NCBI GenBank assembly: GCA_963783335.1
Contig: CAWAND010000010.1
Coordinates: forward strand, 1,116,001-1,180,000
Length of the DNA stretch: 64,000 nt
DNA from: CAWAND01 sp963783335
GTDB lineage: Bacteria; Chloroflexota; Anaerolineae; Anaerolineales; E44-bin32
Direction of reading: 5' to 3'
Shown one piece after another: positions 1 through 7,695 of the stretch (position 1 is its first letter; each line of letters starts with the position of its first letter). The position numbers were made by a program, and so were the translations under genes. The notes under the pieces are model-generated. The model saw nothing but the letters and a program-made list of their open reading frames with translations. It had not been told where the DNA came from and made no database searches.

Positions 1-74
1 GCTCGGAGGCACGATCATCATACAACATCCCGGCCGTTCGGCGGCGAGGCGAACATGCCTCCAGCCTGCTCGGA

Positions 75-92
75 TTGTGAGGAAATTCACAA
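75..92. promoter_or_regulatory. Rex/CRP-type palindrome (copy 1 of 7)
   Basis: Inverted repeat TTGTGAGGAAATTCACAA, one mismatch from the TTGTGAA-N4-TTCACAA pattern seen again at 5701, 15387, 20518, 35987, 40855 and 55908. It lies 33 bases past the stop of the small membrane gene (minus strand). The pattern equals the published operator of Rex, the NADH-sensing repressor; the core TGTGA-N6-TCACA also fits CRP/FNR-family sites. No such regulator gene is in the window, so the binding protein is inferred. Confidence 0.5.
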
Positions 93-125
93 ATTGACAC
101 TATCCTCCAGCGGGTAGGCAGGCGG

Positions 126-368
126 TCATTCGGCATCCCCGTCTGGCTCGTCTGGAGGGGTCATCAGGCGTTTCAGCGTGCGGAAACGGCCGGTCTCGGC
201 GGCTGCCTGGGGGACGGCCCTTCGCCGCAGCCATAACCCAAGTAGGCTGCAAACGGCGCCGGCGAGCAGGGTGAGCGCGTTGCCTTGGCCGATGGTGGAA
301 GAAACCCAATACACCACCATCACAACCAGGCCGATCAGGATCAGGGCAGAGCCCAAGCGTCGGAGCAT
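126..368 (-). CDS. Small two-segment membrane protein, unknown function
   Basis: Encodes 80 residues with two hydrophobic segments (about residues 4-22 and 29-46) separated by a short polar turn, then a basic and acidic C-terminal tail, so it is probably a small integral membrane protein. I recognise no family. The ATG at 366-368 was chosen because an upstream TTG at 422 would place the stable hairpin at 387-418 inside the coding region; no clear Shine-Dalgarno precedes either start. It follows the aldehyde dehydrogenase on the same strand, but the hairpin between them suggests separate or attenuated transcription. Confidence 0.5.
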   Translation of the reverse strand: MLRRLGSALILIGLVVMVVYWVSSTIGQGNALTLLAGAVCSLLGLWLRRRAVPQAAAETGRFRTLKRLMTPPDEPDGDAE

Positions 369-386
369 AGAAGGTGGGATGTGCGG

Positions 387-418
387 CGTGTCCCCGAGCG
401 GTGACCCTCGGGGACACG
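387..418 (-). terminator. Hairpin after the aldehyde dehydrogenase
   Basis: Perfect 12-bp stem (CGTGTCCCCGAG paired with CTCGGGGACACG) around an 8-base loop, starting 10 bases past the stop of the aldehyde dehydrogenase on the minus strand. There is no U-tract after it, so it may be a weak or factor-assisted terminator or a 3'-end stabiliser. Confidence 0.5.
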
Positions 419-428
419 ACAATGTGGT

Positions 429-2021
429 CTAGCGGATTAGGGTGCGGATGTGTTCGTGCATATACAGCGGCAGGTAGTAGTGTCCGCCCGCATTCTTGCC
501 CGACGAGCCGGACCCCTTCCACCCCCCGAATGGCTGGAACCCCGGCCAAGCTCCGGTGGTCGATCCCTGAGGACGATTGGCGTAATTCACGCCGGCCTGG
601 ATGTTGTCGAAGAACCAGTCGGCTTCTTCCTCGGTGCCGTAGAAGCCGGACGTCAGGCCGTAGACCACATCGTTAGCCAGGCTCATGGCCTCATCCAGGC
701 CGTCGACAGCTTCTACCATCGTGATGGGCAGGAACATCTCTTGCTTCCACAGGCGCTGGTCCCGGTCCACGTTGGCGGCCACGGTCGGCTCGCAGAAGAA
801 GCCCTTGTCGAATGTGCCTCCGCTGAGAACCTTGCCTCCGGTCAGGAACGTCCCGGATTGCGACAGCTCCTCGGTGAATTCCTTGAATGACGCATAGGCG
901 CTCTTGTTGATGACCGGGCCCATAAATGTGCTGCGGTCGGTCGGGTCGCCGACCGATAGGGCCTTGGTCTTTTCGACGATCAGAGCCACAAGGTCGTCGT
1001 AGACGGGCTTTTCGGCATAGATGCGCGAGTTAGCTGAGCATTTCTGACCCTGCAGGCCAAAGGCTGAGCGCACGATGCCCGTGGCGGCGCGCTCGAGATC
1101 GGCGTGGCGGGAGACGATCGAGGGGTTCTTGCCGCCCATTTCGAGGATCGTCGGCCGCGGATACTTTCCGTTTGCGAACTGCCGGTAGATGTGCATGCCG
1201 ACATCGAATGAGCCGGTGAAAGTGATCCCATCCACCTCCGGGCTGTTGATCAGCGCTTCGCCCAACGTGGAGCCGGGGCCGGTGACGTAGTTGAAGGCGC
1301 CCTCGGGCAGGCCGGCGTCCCGGAAACACTCCGCCAGCAGACGCGCTGTCCATGGGGTGTCGGTGGCCGGTTTCATGACCAGCGTGTTGCCTGCCACGAG
1401 CGCTGCGCCGGACGGCCCGCCGGTCAAGGCTGCCGGGAAGTTGAAGGGACTGACCACCACCCATACACCATAGGCCCTAAGCACCGAGGTGTTGGTGGCG
1501 TCGTACCCCTTGAGCGGATCCTTGCCCATGGACACCACGTAGCCGTCATTGGCCTCCATCTGGTCGCAGGCGTAGCGGATCAAATCGGCCAACTCGGCGG
1601 CGTCGCCCAGGGCTTCCATTCGGTTCTTGCCCACCTCCATCGACAGTACGGCGCCGAATTCGAAAATGCGCTCGTTGATGTTATCGGCCGCCTTGCGCAT
1701 GATGGCGATCCGCTCCTGCCAGGGCATCTTGGACCACGTCTTGGTGGCTCGGCGGGCTGCTTTCAAAGCCTGTTTGGCATGTTCGGCATTGCCCTTTTGG
1801 AAGGTCGCCAGCATCCAGTCCTGGTTGATGGGGGAGGTGTTTTCAAACTTCTCGTCGGCGAACACGTCCTTGCCGTCGATCAACATGGGCACATCCGAGC
1901 CCATGCCGGCCTTGAGTTCCGCCAGGGCGGTCTCGTAGTTGGTGTGCAGTTCCTCGGGAGGCTCAAACATAGTGGCATAGGTCAGGCGGAAGCCCTTTTT
2001 CTCTTGGTCGGGTGCAGCCAT
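429..2021 (-). CDS. pruA: Aldehyde dehydrogenase, likely L-glutamate gamma-semialdehyde (P5C) dehydrogenase
   Basis: Encodes 530 residues of the NAD(P)-dependent aldehyde dehydrogenase superfamily. Visible are the substrate-channel motif SPFNFP (about 191-196), the catalytic glutamate in LEMGGKNP (E294) and the nucleophilic cysteine in GQKCSA (C328). The C-terminal PFGGWKGSG stretch and the overall length resemble the RocA/PruA branch, which oxidises glutamate semialdehyde to glutamate in the cytosol during proline or arginine catabolism. Substrate assignment is by resemblance; another acyl-semialdehyde is possible. A strong Shine-Dalgarno GGAGGT sits 7 bases before the ATG. No proline dehydrogenase is adjacent. 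Confidence 0.75.
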   Translation of the reverse strand: MAAPDQEKKGFRLTYATMFEPPEELHTNYETALAELKAGMGSDVPMLIDGKDVFADEKFENTSPINQDWMLATFQKGNAEHAKQALKAARRATKTWSKMPWQERIAIMRKAADNINERIFEFGAVLSMEVGKNRMEALGDAAELADLIRYACDQMEANDGYVVSMGKDPLKGYDATNTSVLRAYGVWVVVSPFNFPAALTGGPSGAALVAGNTLVMKPATDTPWTARLLAECFRDAGLPEGAFNYVTGPGSTLGEALINSPEVDGITFTGSFDVGMHIYRQFANGKYPRPTILEMGGKNPSIVSRHADLERAATGIVRSAFGLQGQKCSANSRIYAEKPVYDDLVALIVEKTKALSVGDPTDRSTFMGPVINKSAYASFKEFTEELSQSGTFLTGGKVLSGGTFDKGFFCEPTVAANVDRDQRLWKQEMFLPITMVEAVDGLDEAMSLANDVVYGLTSGFYGTEEEADWFFDNIQAGVNYANRPQGSTTGAWPGFQPFGGWKGSGSSGKNAGGHYYLPLYMHEHIRTLIR

Positions 2022-2099
2022 TGCGCGTACCTCCTGCGGGGATTGGTCAGCTGCTCACCTTCAAGGGAACCGCTGATCGAATGAGAGGGATGTGGTCTA

Positions 2100-2128
2100 A
2101 GTATATCCGTGCGGCTCGCGAGCGTCAA
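2100..2128 (-). promoter_or_regulatory. Sigma-70-type promoter of the aldehyde dehydrogenase
   Basis: On the minus strand TTGACG and TATACT are separated by 17 bases, giving a good -35/-10 pair about 80 bases upstream of the aldehyde dehydrogenase start. A second TATACT at 2139-2144 on the plus strand may serve the divergent phosphatase-like gene. Confidence 0.5.
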
Positions 2129-2181
2129 AAGCGGGATGTATACTCGATCGGCGAGAGGGCCAACCGGCCAAAGGAGTCTAT

Positions 2182-2622
2182 GTGAGCTGGGTCCACGATC
2201 GGATCTTCGCTGCCGGAGGCTTTCAGATTCCCAAGACCTGGAAAGCCTTTCAAGATCAGACCGGGATCGACGCCGTGGTTCACTTGTCACCGGGCGCGCC
2301 GATGCACTTTATCGGCCCAACCCCGTCTGCCTTCTTGTGGCTTGACACGGCCGACGAGGACGCCGCCGATCTTGAAACTCGCCGCCTGGCAGGTGGCTTC
2401 GTGCTGGATTGCCTTCAGGAAGGTCGGACCATCTTGCTTCACAGTCGTTTGAGCCGCCATCGCACTCGGTGGGTGTTTGTGTCGTTTCTCCTGTGCAGCG
2501 GCGCCAGTTTGCCACGCGCTCTGCGCCAGGCGGAAGAGCGGCCCTGGTTGTCGCCCTACCACACCGATGAGGCCAGTTGGCGGGCGCTGGCGGAGGCCTT
2601 GACGGGCGGCGCCTCGGATTGA
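2182..2622 (+). CDS. Dual-specificity-phosphatase-like protein with Ser in place of the catalytic Cys
   Basis: Encodes 146 residues that resemble the small cysteine-based protein phosphatase fold. The P-loop that normally reads HCX5R appears as HSRLSRHR (about residues 88-95): His and Arg are kept but the nucleophilic cysteine is serine. The loop is followed by a hydrophobic helix, as in true phosphatases. A Cys-to-Ser change abolishes phosphatase chemistry in known family members and usually leaves phosphate binding intact, so a binding or pseudophosphatase role is inferred. The GTG start at 2182 is preceded by AAGGAG at 2171. It is divergent from the aldehyde dehydrogenase. Confidence 0.5.
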   Translation: MSWVHDRIFAAGGFQIPKTWKAFQDQTGIDAVVHLSPGAPMHFIGPTPSAFLWLDTADEDAADLETRRLAGGFVLDCLQEGRTILLHSRLSRHRTRWVFVSFLLCSGASLPRALRQAEERPWLSPYHTDEASWRALAEALTGGASD

Positions 2623-2731
2623 GATCGCCACGTGGCTTGCGTTGGACACTGGACGCAAGTTACTGTATCGTCTAAGTGCAGATGCCGGAAGATGGGGGGG
2701 GCTGTTGCGCTCCGGCGTTGAGGCAGGGGAC

Positions 2732-3508
2732 ATGTTGTTCGATGACGCGGTCTTCATTGGGATCGATGCCACGGCCGGCGACCGGCCGATGCCCTTTGCC
2801 GCCCTCGACGCCGACCTGTGTCTGGTGGCCCAGGGAAGCGCCGGCCTGGAAGACGTGTTGGCCTTCGCAGCCGGGCAATCGGCAGCCGTGGCTGCTGTGG
2901 ATGCGCCGCAGGGCCCGCCGATCGGATTGATGGAGAGGGCCGACATTCGCAGCGGGTTTGGTCTCCCGCCCGAAGGTGCCACCTGGGGTGGCTGGCGGGT
3001 ATGCGAGTACGCACTGCGCAAGCGAGGCGTTCGCATTGCCAACACGCCCAGCATGGTGGCGTTGGCTCCTGGCTGGGTCCAACGCGGTCACCAACTTCAC
3101 AAGCGTCTCAAAGGGCTCGGCTACCGGAGCTTTGTGGCCGGTGAGCCGTCGTCAGAACGGATGCTGCTCGAACTGCACCCCAACGCGGCCTACACGGCTT
3201 TGCTCGAGCGCCAACCCCTTGCCAAGAACACGCTCGAGGGACGGCTCCAGCGACAGCTCTTGTTGTATCTCAAGGGCCTCGACATCCCCAATCCCATGCG
3301 AGCTTTGGAAGAGATCACTCGGCATCATATTTTGACCGGCGAACTGCCGCTCGACGATCTCATGTCCGCCGGCGAACTGGATGCTCTCATGGGTGCCTAT
3401 ATCGCCTATTTGGCAGCCCTGCATCCGAAGCAAATTTCGCAGGAAGGCGACCCGTCGGAAGGGTTGATCACCCTTCCGGTGGCCGAGCTGCAAGCCTCTT
3501 ACAGCTAG
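2732..3508 (+). CDS. DUF429 family protein
   Basis: Encodes 258 residues of the DUF429 family, thought to adopt an RNase H-like fold and sometimes called a predicted nuclease. Supporting features are the N-terminal GIDATAG segment, the DAPQGPP motif near residue 60 and the later LELHPNAAY segment with conserved acidic and histidine residues. Biochemical function is not established. The ATG at 2732 was chosen because the family begins just before the FIGID strand; an in-frame TTG at 2642 would add 30 residues with no family similarity. It runs in the same direction as the phosphatase-like gene, 109 bases downstream. Confidence 0.6.
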   Translation: MLFDDAVFIGIDATAGDRPMPFAALDADLCLVAQGSAGLEDVLAFAAGQSAAVAAVDAPQGPPIGLMERADIRSGFGLPPEGATWGGWRVCEYALRKRGVRIANTPSMVALAPGWVQRGHQLHKRLKGLGYRSFVAGEPSSERMLLELHPNAAYTALLERQPLAKNTLEGRLQRQLLLYLKGLDIPNPMRALEEITRHHILTGELPLDDLMSAGELDALMGAYIAYLAALHPKQISQEGDPSEGLITLPVAELQASYS

Positions 3509-3631
3509 TCAGTTTCAAGAAGTCTTATCCGAAGCATCCACTGCGCCGCCGTGAATCTGGATCTGGGCCGGCTGCCTCGTCTGACCGATGGGGTGCCCCC
3601 TATGGGGGTGGCCCTGCCGGCTGGGCAGCGC

Positions 3632-4259
3632 CTAGATCAACTGCGCGCCTTCTAGCTTCAACAGTCTGCGCTTTATGGGCAGTCCGCCAGCGTAACCTCC
3701 GAGGCTGCCGTCACTGGCGATCACGCGGTGGCAGGGGAGAATGATGGGCAGCGGGTTGCTGCCCAGGGCCTGCCCTACGGCTCGGGCGGCCTTGGGTTTG
3801 CCGATGGCCTCCGCCACCTGTCGATAGGACCACACGGCGCCGGCCGGAATGCGGGCGATGGTCGTCAGAACGCGTTTCTGGAAATCCGTCAATCGGGAAA
3901 GATCGAGGGGCAGCGAGAATCGATCCCGCTCTCCGGCGAAGTAATCCGCCAGCTGCTGGCGGTACGGGGCCAGCGCTTGCGGGTCCTCCACCAGGCGCGC
4001 GCGCCGGTCGAGTTCCGCCAAGAATGCCGCCTGTGAAGTCCTGATAGCTGATGCGAATCAGCCCCTCGGCACCGGCGGCCAGGAAGATCGGCCCGATCGG
4101 CGTGGACCAACGCTGCCAGGCGATGGTCGGAGCAGTGGCCTCGAACCAGGCCTCCACTCGCGCTTTTGACTGTGCCGTCGCTTCGGCGGACGGACCGGGA
4201 AGCGCCCGGCGAAGATCTTCGGCCCATCGGGCTTGGTCACGATCTTGGTATTGAGACAT
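3632..4259 (-). pseudogene. ogt: Frameshifted methylated-DNA--protein-cysteine methyltransferase
   Basis: The gene would remove the methyl group from O6-methylguanine by transferring it to its own cysteine. The C-terminal half holds the active site PCHRV and the winged helix; the N-terminal half holds the ribonuclease-like domain (STPIGPIFLAAG). The halves are in different frames: the first frame reads through TGG near 4027-4034 and the second continues as AFLAELDRRAR. Removing one G from GGCGGC at about 4026-4030 restores a single protein of about 208 residues. The ATG abuts the TGA of the sigma-factor gene (TGAATG), with GGAGG inside the end of that gene. It is either a true recent mutation or a sequence error. 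Confidence 0.8.
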
Positions 4260-4793
4260 TCAAACCTCCTCACGCCGTACCAGAGATTGTCGGAGCTTCT
4301 TGAGCCCCTGGTAAACGTTGGCGCGGGCGCTGGCTTCAGAACACTCGAGAACGGCGGCGATAGCTGGGTAGTCGAGACCCTGCAGATGGCGCAGCGTGAC
4401 GGCGGCCTGCTGCTTCGCAGGCAGCTCGGCCAGCGCCTGGCGCAAAATCAGATGGCGGCCGCGATCGACCACGTGCTGTTCAGGCGTTGACCCCGGGTGC
4501 GCTGTGAGCCTGTCAAGAGCCGACTCGGGAGCGGTCGGGACACGGGCCGCCGTTCGCCAGGCTGATCGGGCACAGTTGGTGGCGATCTTGTACAACCACG
4601 CCCGGTGATTGCTTCCCGGCCGGAGGCGGTCGAAGGCGTTGAAGGCGCGCAGGAAGGTCTCTTGGGTCAGGTCCTGAGCGTCCGCCTCCGGGTCAGGGCC
4701 GCTGGAAGTCAAGGCCCATCGCCATAAGTAGCGGTGGATTTCGTCGTGGTGGGCCTCGATCAGGTCTTCGAAGCGTATCTCGGACAAGGGCAT
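4260..4793 (-). CDS. ECF-type RNA polymerase sigma factor
   Basis: Encodes 177 residues. An N-terminal sigma-2 region contains the DAQDLTQETFLRAF helix (about 38-51) that binds core polymerase and the -10 element; a C-terminal sigma-4 region contains LPAKQQAAVTLRHLQG and a helix-turn-helix (AAVLECSEASARANVYQG) that reads the -35. There is no sigma-1 or sigma-3, as is typical for extracytoplasmic-function sigma factors. No anti-sigma factor is next to it; instead the stop codon touches the start of the ogt gene, so the two are probably co-translated. This suggests a role in alkylation or other DNA-damage response, which is inference from position. Confidence 0.85.
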   Translation of the reverse strand: MPLSEIRFEDLIEAHHDEIHRYLWRWALTSSGPDPEADAQDLTQETFLRAFNAFDRLRPGSNHRAWLYKIATNCARSAWRTAARVPTAPESALDRLTAHPGSTPEQHVVDRGRHLILRQALAELPAKQQAAVTLRHLQGLDYPAIAAVLECSEASARANVYQGLKKLRQSLVRREEV

Positions 4794-4888
4794 TCTCCCA
4801 ACAAGGGATGGACTTCAAGGTTACATCATGTATAACGATGGGAAACCCGAAATGTGAAATTGAGGCCGATCCATCCGAGGTGCCCATC

Positions 4889-5698
4889 GTGCCGCTGGCT
4901 CACTTGAGAGACACGCGCATTTTCTATCAAGTCCACGGACCGCCCCAGCCCTCCCGCCCGCCGGTCGTGCTGCTGCATGGCCTGGGATCCTGCAGCGACG
5001 ACTGGGAGCTGCAGCTGCCGGTGCTGAGCGAGGCGCGCAGGGTGTTGGCGATGGATCTCCGCGGCCATGGCCGATCGGCCCCGGTCGACCGGCGTATTCG
5101 CATTCGGGACCTGGCAGAAGATGCGACCAATCTGGCGCGAGAACTCGGCCTGGGCCCGGCGCATTGGGTGGGATTGTCTCTGGGGGCGTTGGTTGCCGTG
5201 CAGGCGGCGGTCCATGTCCCGGAGCAGATACGCACGTTGACGCTGGTGAACGGATTTGCCCGCTTGCGGCTGCATTGGGCCTCGGCCTTCAGCGGGGCCG
5301 GCCGGATTGCCCTGCTGCTGAGCGGCCGGATGGATTGGATGGGACGGTGGGTTGCCCGCTCACTCTTCCCGCACGAATCTCAGGGGGACTTGCGGCGTGT
5401 GGCGGCTGAGCGTATCGGTGGCAATGCACGCGGAAGCTACATCCGCACGCTGCTGGCGTTGGCTGCCTTTGATGTGCGAAACGACCTGCCGGACATAAGC
5501 CAACCCAGCCTGGTGGTGGCCGGCGGCGAAGACCGCATCGTACCCATGGCGGCCAAGGTGGCGCTGGCCGAGAGTCTTCCCCATGCACGCCTCGAGGTGC
5601 TCCCCCGTTCGGGCCATGCCACCCCTATCGATTCGGCGCCAGAATTCAACCGGCTGTTGGTGGATTTTCTGCGCCGGTCAGATGTGCCCACGACCTGA
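4889..5698 (+). CDS. Alpha/beta hydrolase
   Basis: Encodes 269 residues with the full alpha/beta-hydrolase layout: oxyanion motif HGLGS (about 30-34), nucleophile elbow GLSLGA with the serine near residue 97, the acid in GGED near 215 and the histidine in SGHATP near 243. The substrate cannot be told; esterase, lactonase or C-C hydrolase activities are all possible for this fold. The GTG start was chosen because GAGGTG lies 6 bases before it and the domain starts soon after; ATGs at 4808 and 4838 would add 17-27 residues without similarity. It is divergent from the sigma factor gene. Confidence 0.75.
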   Translation: MPLAHLRDTRIFYQVHGPPQPSRPPVVLLHGLGSCSDDWELQLPVLSEARRVLAMDLRGHGRSAPVDRRIRIRDLAEDATNLARELGLGPAHWVGLSLGALVAVQAAVHVPEQIRTLTLVNGFARLRLHWASAFSGAGRIALLLSGRMDWMGRWVARSLFPHESQGDLRRVAAERIGGNARGSYIRTLLALAAFDVRNDLPDISQPSLVVAGGEDRIVPMAAKVALAESLPHARLEVLPRSGHATPIDSAPEFNRLLVDFLRRSDVPTT

Positions 5699-5700
5699 TA

Positions 5701-5718
5701 TTGTGAAAAATGTCACAA
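5701..5718. promoter_or_regulatory. Rex/CRP-type palindrome (copy 2)
   Basis: TTGTGAAAAATGTCACAA begins two bases after the hydrolase stop codon. The next gene is convergent, so this copy is not upstream of any start codon and is hard to explain as a repressor operator. Confidence 0.45.
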
Positions 5719-5750
5719 AGAGAGCTGTCGCAGTTGGGGGTCAGACCAGG

Positions 5751-6533
5751 CTACTTGAGTTCGCCATCGATGACGCGGGTGAATTGTGCAAGCGGTTGGG
5801 CTCCGACCATCGGGAGGCCGTTGACGAAGAAGGTCGGTGTGCCGGTGATGCCCAGGCTGGCGGCGTCGTGGGCGTCCTTTTGGACTTCATCGCCATACTT
5901 GCCGGAGTCGATGCAGGCCAGGAGCGCAGTGCTGTCCAGGCCCAACGACTTTGCGTAGGCCTGATAGGCATCCCGGCCAAGGTCGTACTGCCCCGAAAAA
6001 AGGGCATCGTGGAACGGCCAGTATGCGCCTTGATCGCCGGCGCACTCCGCCGCCAGGGCGGCGACGTATGATTCCTGGCTGGTGATCGGATAGTCCCGGT
6101 ACACAAATCGAATCTGGTTTGGATAGGCGTCCATCAGCGCCTTGAAGGTCACCTGGTTGAACTGGCGGCAGTAGGGGCAGTTGAAATCGCTGAACTCGAT
6201 GATCGTGATCGGGGCGTTGGCGGGGCCAATCGACGGGTCGTCATCGACGCTGACGTCCATCCGAGATGGTGTGGCGGCGGCCGCCGGGCTGTCGGCCAGG
6301 GTTTCCGGGGCCGAAGCCGACCCGCGGCCCCACATCAAGTACCCGGCTGCGAGGCCGGTGACAAAAGCCAGCGGCAGCAAGACAGCATAGAACGATCGGC
6401 GGCGGAAACGGATGAAGTCGCCTTGATCATCCGCCGGTGCCGGCTCGGGAGGCGGGGGTGCCTCCGGAGTTTGCGCCAATGCCTGCTCGAAACTCGGGTT
6501 GCGTGGCTGCTCGCCTTCGGGCATTTCTGACAT
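5751..6533 (-). CDS. Membrane-anchored DsbA-like thiol-disulfide oxidoreductase
   Basis: Encodes 260 residues: a proline-rich cytoplasmic tail (1-40), one membrane segment (about 48-68) and an extracytoplasmic thioredoxin-fold domain with a helical insertion. The redox motif is CPYC (C119 and C122) and the cis-proline loop is GTPTFFVNG near 232. It most likely forms or isomerises disulfides in exported proteins. The start at 6533 was chosen because an extended -10 box TGATATAAT ends 7 bases before it, implying a leaderless message; upstream in-frame ATGs would lie inside or before the promoter. No DsbB or VKOR partner is nearby. Confidence 0.8.
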   Translation of the reverse strand: MSEMPEGEQPRNPSFEQALAQTPEAPPPPEPAPADDQGDFIRFRRRSFYAVLLPLAFVTGLAAGYLMWGRGSASAPETLADSPAAAATPSRMDVSVDDDPSIGPANAPITIIEFSDFNCPYCRQFNQVTFKALMDAYPNQIRFVYRDYPITSQESYVAALAAECAGDQGAYWPFHDALFSGQYDLGRDAYQAYAKSLGLDSTALLACIDSGKYGDEVQKDAHDAASLGITGTPTFFVNGLPMVGAQPLAQFTRVIDGELK

Positions 6534-6540
6534 GGCCGAG

Positions 6541-6549
6541 ATTATATCA
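6541..6549 (-). promoter_or_regulatory. Extended -10 promoter of the DsbA-like gene (leaderless)
   Basis: TGATATAAT on the minus strand, with 7 bases (CTCGGCC) between the box and the ATG. Transcription would begin at or next to the start codon. Confidence 0.6.
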
Positions 6550-6648
6550 TCCAGCCGGTGTGCGGAGCTTGGATACAATGAGGAGTGCCGGTGCAGCAGG
6601 GCACCGACTTGGGATCCACCCATCAAGTGAGGCAGGGAGCCGACCAGC

Positions 6649-7548
6649 ATGTTGGCGGTCGTTCTAAGTGGCGGCGGCAACTACGGGGCGATGCAGTCCG
6701 GCGCGTTGGAAGTGCTCGCCCAAAGCCCCATCCGGCCGGCATTGGTGGTGGGAACCTCCGCCGGGGCACTCAATGCTATCCACTTTGCCGCTGACCCCAG
6801 TGCGGAAGGTGCTCGACGACAGCAGGCGATCTGGCGGCAGGTTGACCAGGGGATGGTGGGGTCACTCAGCCTGCTGGGCGGCCTGCAGCGGTTGGTGACC
6901 AACCAACCCAGCCTCTTCACCAATCAAGCACTGGCCAAGTTCGTCAAGAACAACCTTCCCGCAGGCGCCTCGACGTTCGGCGAGGTGCGTGCGATGGCCG
7001 GGGTGCGGGCATACACGATGGCGGCCTGCCTCGACACGGGCGAGCCCGTTGTCTTTGGCGACCGTGATGATGACCGCCTGCTTGACGGAGCCATGGCCAG
7101 CAGCGGGCTGCCGCCTTACCTGCCGCCTTGGGAAGCTGGCGGCCGTCGATATGTCGATGGGGCCGTGTTCAGCAACCTGCCGATTCAAACCGCTGTCGAA
7201 CGCGGCGCAACGCAAGTCATCGCCCTCGAGATCCACCATGCGGTAGCCAGCTCGCAGGCCTCAAGATTCATGATCGACATCACCACTTCGGCGGTGTCCC
7301 TGATGGTCGAGCACATGGCCGACATTGAGGAGCGTTGGGCCAAGCGGCATCGAATCCCGGTCCGCCGCATCCAGCTCGATGCGCCGCCAGAGGTGCCGTT
7401 CTGGGACTACTCGCAGACGGATTTGTTGATCGACGTTGGGCGCCAGATTATGGCTGAGACCTTGAGGAATGACCCGATTGACCTCGTGCCGGAATGGCGG
7501 GCGCGAGCAATGCGTGCCGTGTCCAGGTGGTTCCCGGGGCGGGACTAG
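6649..7548 (+). CDS. Patatin-like phospholipase
   Basis: Encodes 299 residues with the patatin Ser-Asp dyad: glycine-rich oxyanion loop GGGNYG (8-13), nucleophile GTSAG (S37) and catalytic Asp in VDGA (D170). Bacterial members are lipid acyl hydrolases of the RssA/YchK type and are usually cytosolic or membrane-peripheral; the actual lipid here is unknown. No signal peptide is present. A purine-rich AGGCAGGGAG about 12 bases before the ATG can act as a ribosome site. It is divergent from the DsbA-like gene, with 115 bases between starts. Confidence 0.85.
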   Translation: MLAVVLSGGGNYGAMQSGALEVLAQSPIRPALVVGTSAGALNAIHFAADPSAEGARRQQAIWRQVDQGMVGSLSLLGGLQRLVTNQPSLFTNQALAKFVKNNLPAGASTFGEVRAMAGVRAYTMAACLDTGEPVVFGDRDDDRLLDGAMASSGLPPYLPPWEAGGRRYVDGAVFSNLPIQTAVERGATQVIALEIHHAVASSQASRFMIDITTSAVSLMVEHMADIEERWAKRHRIPVRRIQLDAPPEVPFWDYSQTDLLIDVGRQIMAETLRNDPIDLVPEWRARAMRAVSRWFPGRD

Positions 7549-7577
7549 GGGCCGCTGCCTCAATCCAGGGTCGGGCA

Positions 7578-7606
7578 TTGCAACTTTGTTCCCCGCTCTG
7601 TATAAT
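7578..7606 (+). promoter_or_regulatory. Promoter of tRNA-Val
   Basis: TTGCAA and TATAAT are separated by exactly 17 bases; the -10 ends 12 bases before the mature tRNA 5' end. It is one of the best -35/-10 pairs in the window. Confidence 0.75.
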
Positions 7607-7618
7607 GAATTTTCACAT

Positions 7619-7692
7619 GGGCGGTTAGCTCAGTTGGTTAGAGCGTTGCGTTGACATCGCAAAGGTCGTTGGTTCGAGTCCAATACCGCCCA
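7619..7692 (+). tRNA. tRNA-Val (anticodon GAC)
   Basis: A 74-base cloverleaf. The acceptor stem GGGCGGT pairs perfectly with ACCGCCC, the D arm reads GCTCAGTTGGTTAGAGC, the anticodon stem TTGCG/CGCAA encloses loop TTGACAT with anticodon GAC, and the T arm contains GGTTCGAGTCC. Discriminator is A; CCT follows, so the final A of CCA is probably added after transcription. The T-box leader of thrS begins directly downstream and could be co-transcribed. Confidence 0.95.
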
Positions 7693-7695
7693 CCT

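Noticed and set aside
1..21. Possible minus-strand gene start (ATGATG at 16-21) at the left edge
   Set aside because: Only seven codons visible, no ribosome site or -10 box; cannot be supported.
3587..3612. CCCCC-TAT-GGGGG hairpin between convergent DUF429 and ogt genes
   Set aside because: Short stem without U-tract; could be chance in GC-rich DNA.
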